64,000 nucleotides of DNA, taken from NCBI RefSeq assembly GCF_014842875.1, contig NZ_JACYXZ010000004.1, positions 236,532-300,531 of the forward strand, read 5' to 3'. Origin of the DNA: Nocardioides donggukensis. Lineage in GTDB: Bacteria; Actinomycetota; Actinomycetes; Propionibacteriales; Nocardioidaceae. The notes below the pieces were generated by a model, which did not search any database, was not told the DNA's origin, and saw nothing but the letters and a program-made list of their open reading frames with translations. A program made the position numbers and the translations under genes. Below are positions 63,789 to 64,000 of this stretch, in pieces. How positions within the stretch are numbered: the first letter of the stretch is position 1; each line of letters opens with the position of its first letter.

Positions 63789-63876
63789 GGAGGATTCGCC
63801 TAGTGGCCTATGGCGCTCGCTTGGAAAGCGGGTTGGGTTAACGCCCTCAGGGGTTCGAATCCCCTATCCTCCGCCA
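63789..63876 (+). tRNA. tRNA-Ser (GGA anticodon)
   Basis: Acceptor GGAGGAT pairs with ATCCTCC, then G and CCA (63874-63876). The anticodon loop TTGGAAA gives GGA; the long variable arm is typical of tRNA-Ser. A -10-like TAGCCT lies at 63776-63781. Confidence 0.93.
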
Positions 63877-63882
63877 TTGTGA

Positions 63883-63923
63883 TGAGTCGCGACATGGGTC
63901 TCGCCTGAGTCGCGACATGGGTC
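63883..63923. repeat. 18-bp direct repeats after tRNA-Ser
   Basis: TGAGTCGCGACATGGGTC occurs at 63883-63900 and 63906-63923. It resembles terminal repeats of IS481-type elements. Confidence 0.7.
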
Positions 63924-64000
63924 ACTGAGGAGCCCCGGGCCATCGGCCCGGGGTTCTTTGTGTGTTGCGCCAGTAGGTCTTGGTGGGGTCGATGTGGTGG
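63922..64000 (-). CDS. Transposase C-terminal end, IS481-like (runs off the window)
   Basis: Minus-strand codons read HHIDPTKTYWRNTQRTPGRW and end GAPQ, then a stop at 63922-63924. The DPTKTY motif resembles the C terminus of IS481 transposases. Only 25 residues are visible, so identification is tentative. Confidence 0.45.
   Translation of the reverse strand, partial: HHIDPTKTYWRNTQRTPGRWPGAPQ
63933..63959. terminator. GC hairpin with T-run
   Basis: CCCCGGGCC (63933-63941) pairs with GGCCCGGGG (63945-63953) with loop ATC, followed by TTCTTT. It could end the tRNA-Ser transcript; it lies within the putative transposase end. Confidence 0.6.

Noticed and set aside
60715..63882. 1,055-codon plus-strand open frame opposite recR-dnaX
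   Set aside because: Shadow of dnaX; it even runs through the 4.5S RNA and tRNA-Ser.

Overview
The window is very GC-rich, with GTG starts, 4-bp stop/start overlaps (ATGA, GTGA) and many apparently leaderless genes. It carries WhiB, a lysine-tailed TopA, a K+-independent H+-pyrophosphatase and a Holin-X type membrane protein. This points to a high-GC actinobacterium. From memory, the gene order follows the Mycobacterium tuberculosis stretch from topA through the Tad locus, acs, marP, nth, crp, whiB4, ponA2, asd/ask and recR to dnaX. The rich palindromic repeats suggest a Nocardioides-like (Propionibacteriales) genome. That is a judgement from content; no database was searched.

Layout. 1-8.4 kb: 5' part of tmk, a nested repeat array, topA, a methyltransferase, hppA and a STAS-domain antagonist. 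8.5-10.9 kb: a DEAD/DEAH helicase. 11-14.9 kb: a surface-filament cluster with two ER/archaeal-type (SipW-like) signal peptidases, two SipW-dependent TasA-like proteins and an LPDTG-anchored collagen-like protein. 15-29 kb: a Tad/Flp pilus locus on the minus strand (cpaE-like, tadA, tadB, tadC, DUF4244 pilin-like, two TadE-like genes). Its tadA ATPase gene is split by an 8,911-bp integrative element (18668-27579). 29.1-31.9 kb: HAD phosphatase, a candidate Ms1-type small RNA, a Fic-like protein and a methyltransferase-like protein. 32-37.8 kb: a LytS/LytTR two-component system, a DUF485-like protein, a sodium:solute symporter and acetyl-CoA synthetase, which look like a regulated carboxylate uptake and activation module. 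38-39 kb: a DUF559 nuclease-like gene bracketed by palindromic repeats. 39-55 kb: crp, nth, a TlpA-like lipoprotein, Nudix, marP, Holin-X, nhaA, an MBL hydrolase, a second Nudix, ridA, DUF4177, 3-oxoacid CoA-transferase A/B, two ArsA-like ATPases, whiB, a class A PBP, a YqeY-like protein and a metallophosphoesterase. 55-64 kb: tRNA-Pro, two envelope proteins, asd-lysC, DUF5063, recR, ybaB, dnaX, 4.5S RNA, tRNA-Ser and the edge of an IS481-like element.

The integrative element encodes a large serine recombinase, a probable excisionase, a RecA-fold ATPase, a type II restriction-modification pair and several small Cys-rich proteins. Joining its ends rebuilds a symmetric 50-bp attP centred on TC. 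Removing it rejoins tadA in frame as 400 codons, so the pilus motor gene is reversibly interrupted. Other points worth a second look are the repeat-bracketed DUF559 gene, a signal peptidase fused to a SipW-type substrate-like domain, a palindrome inside the dnaX linker, and the candidate Ms1-type RNA.
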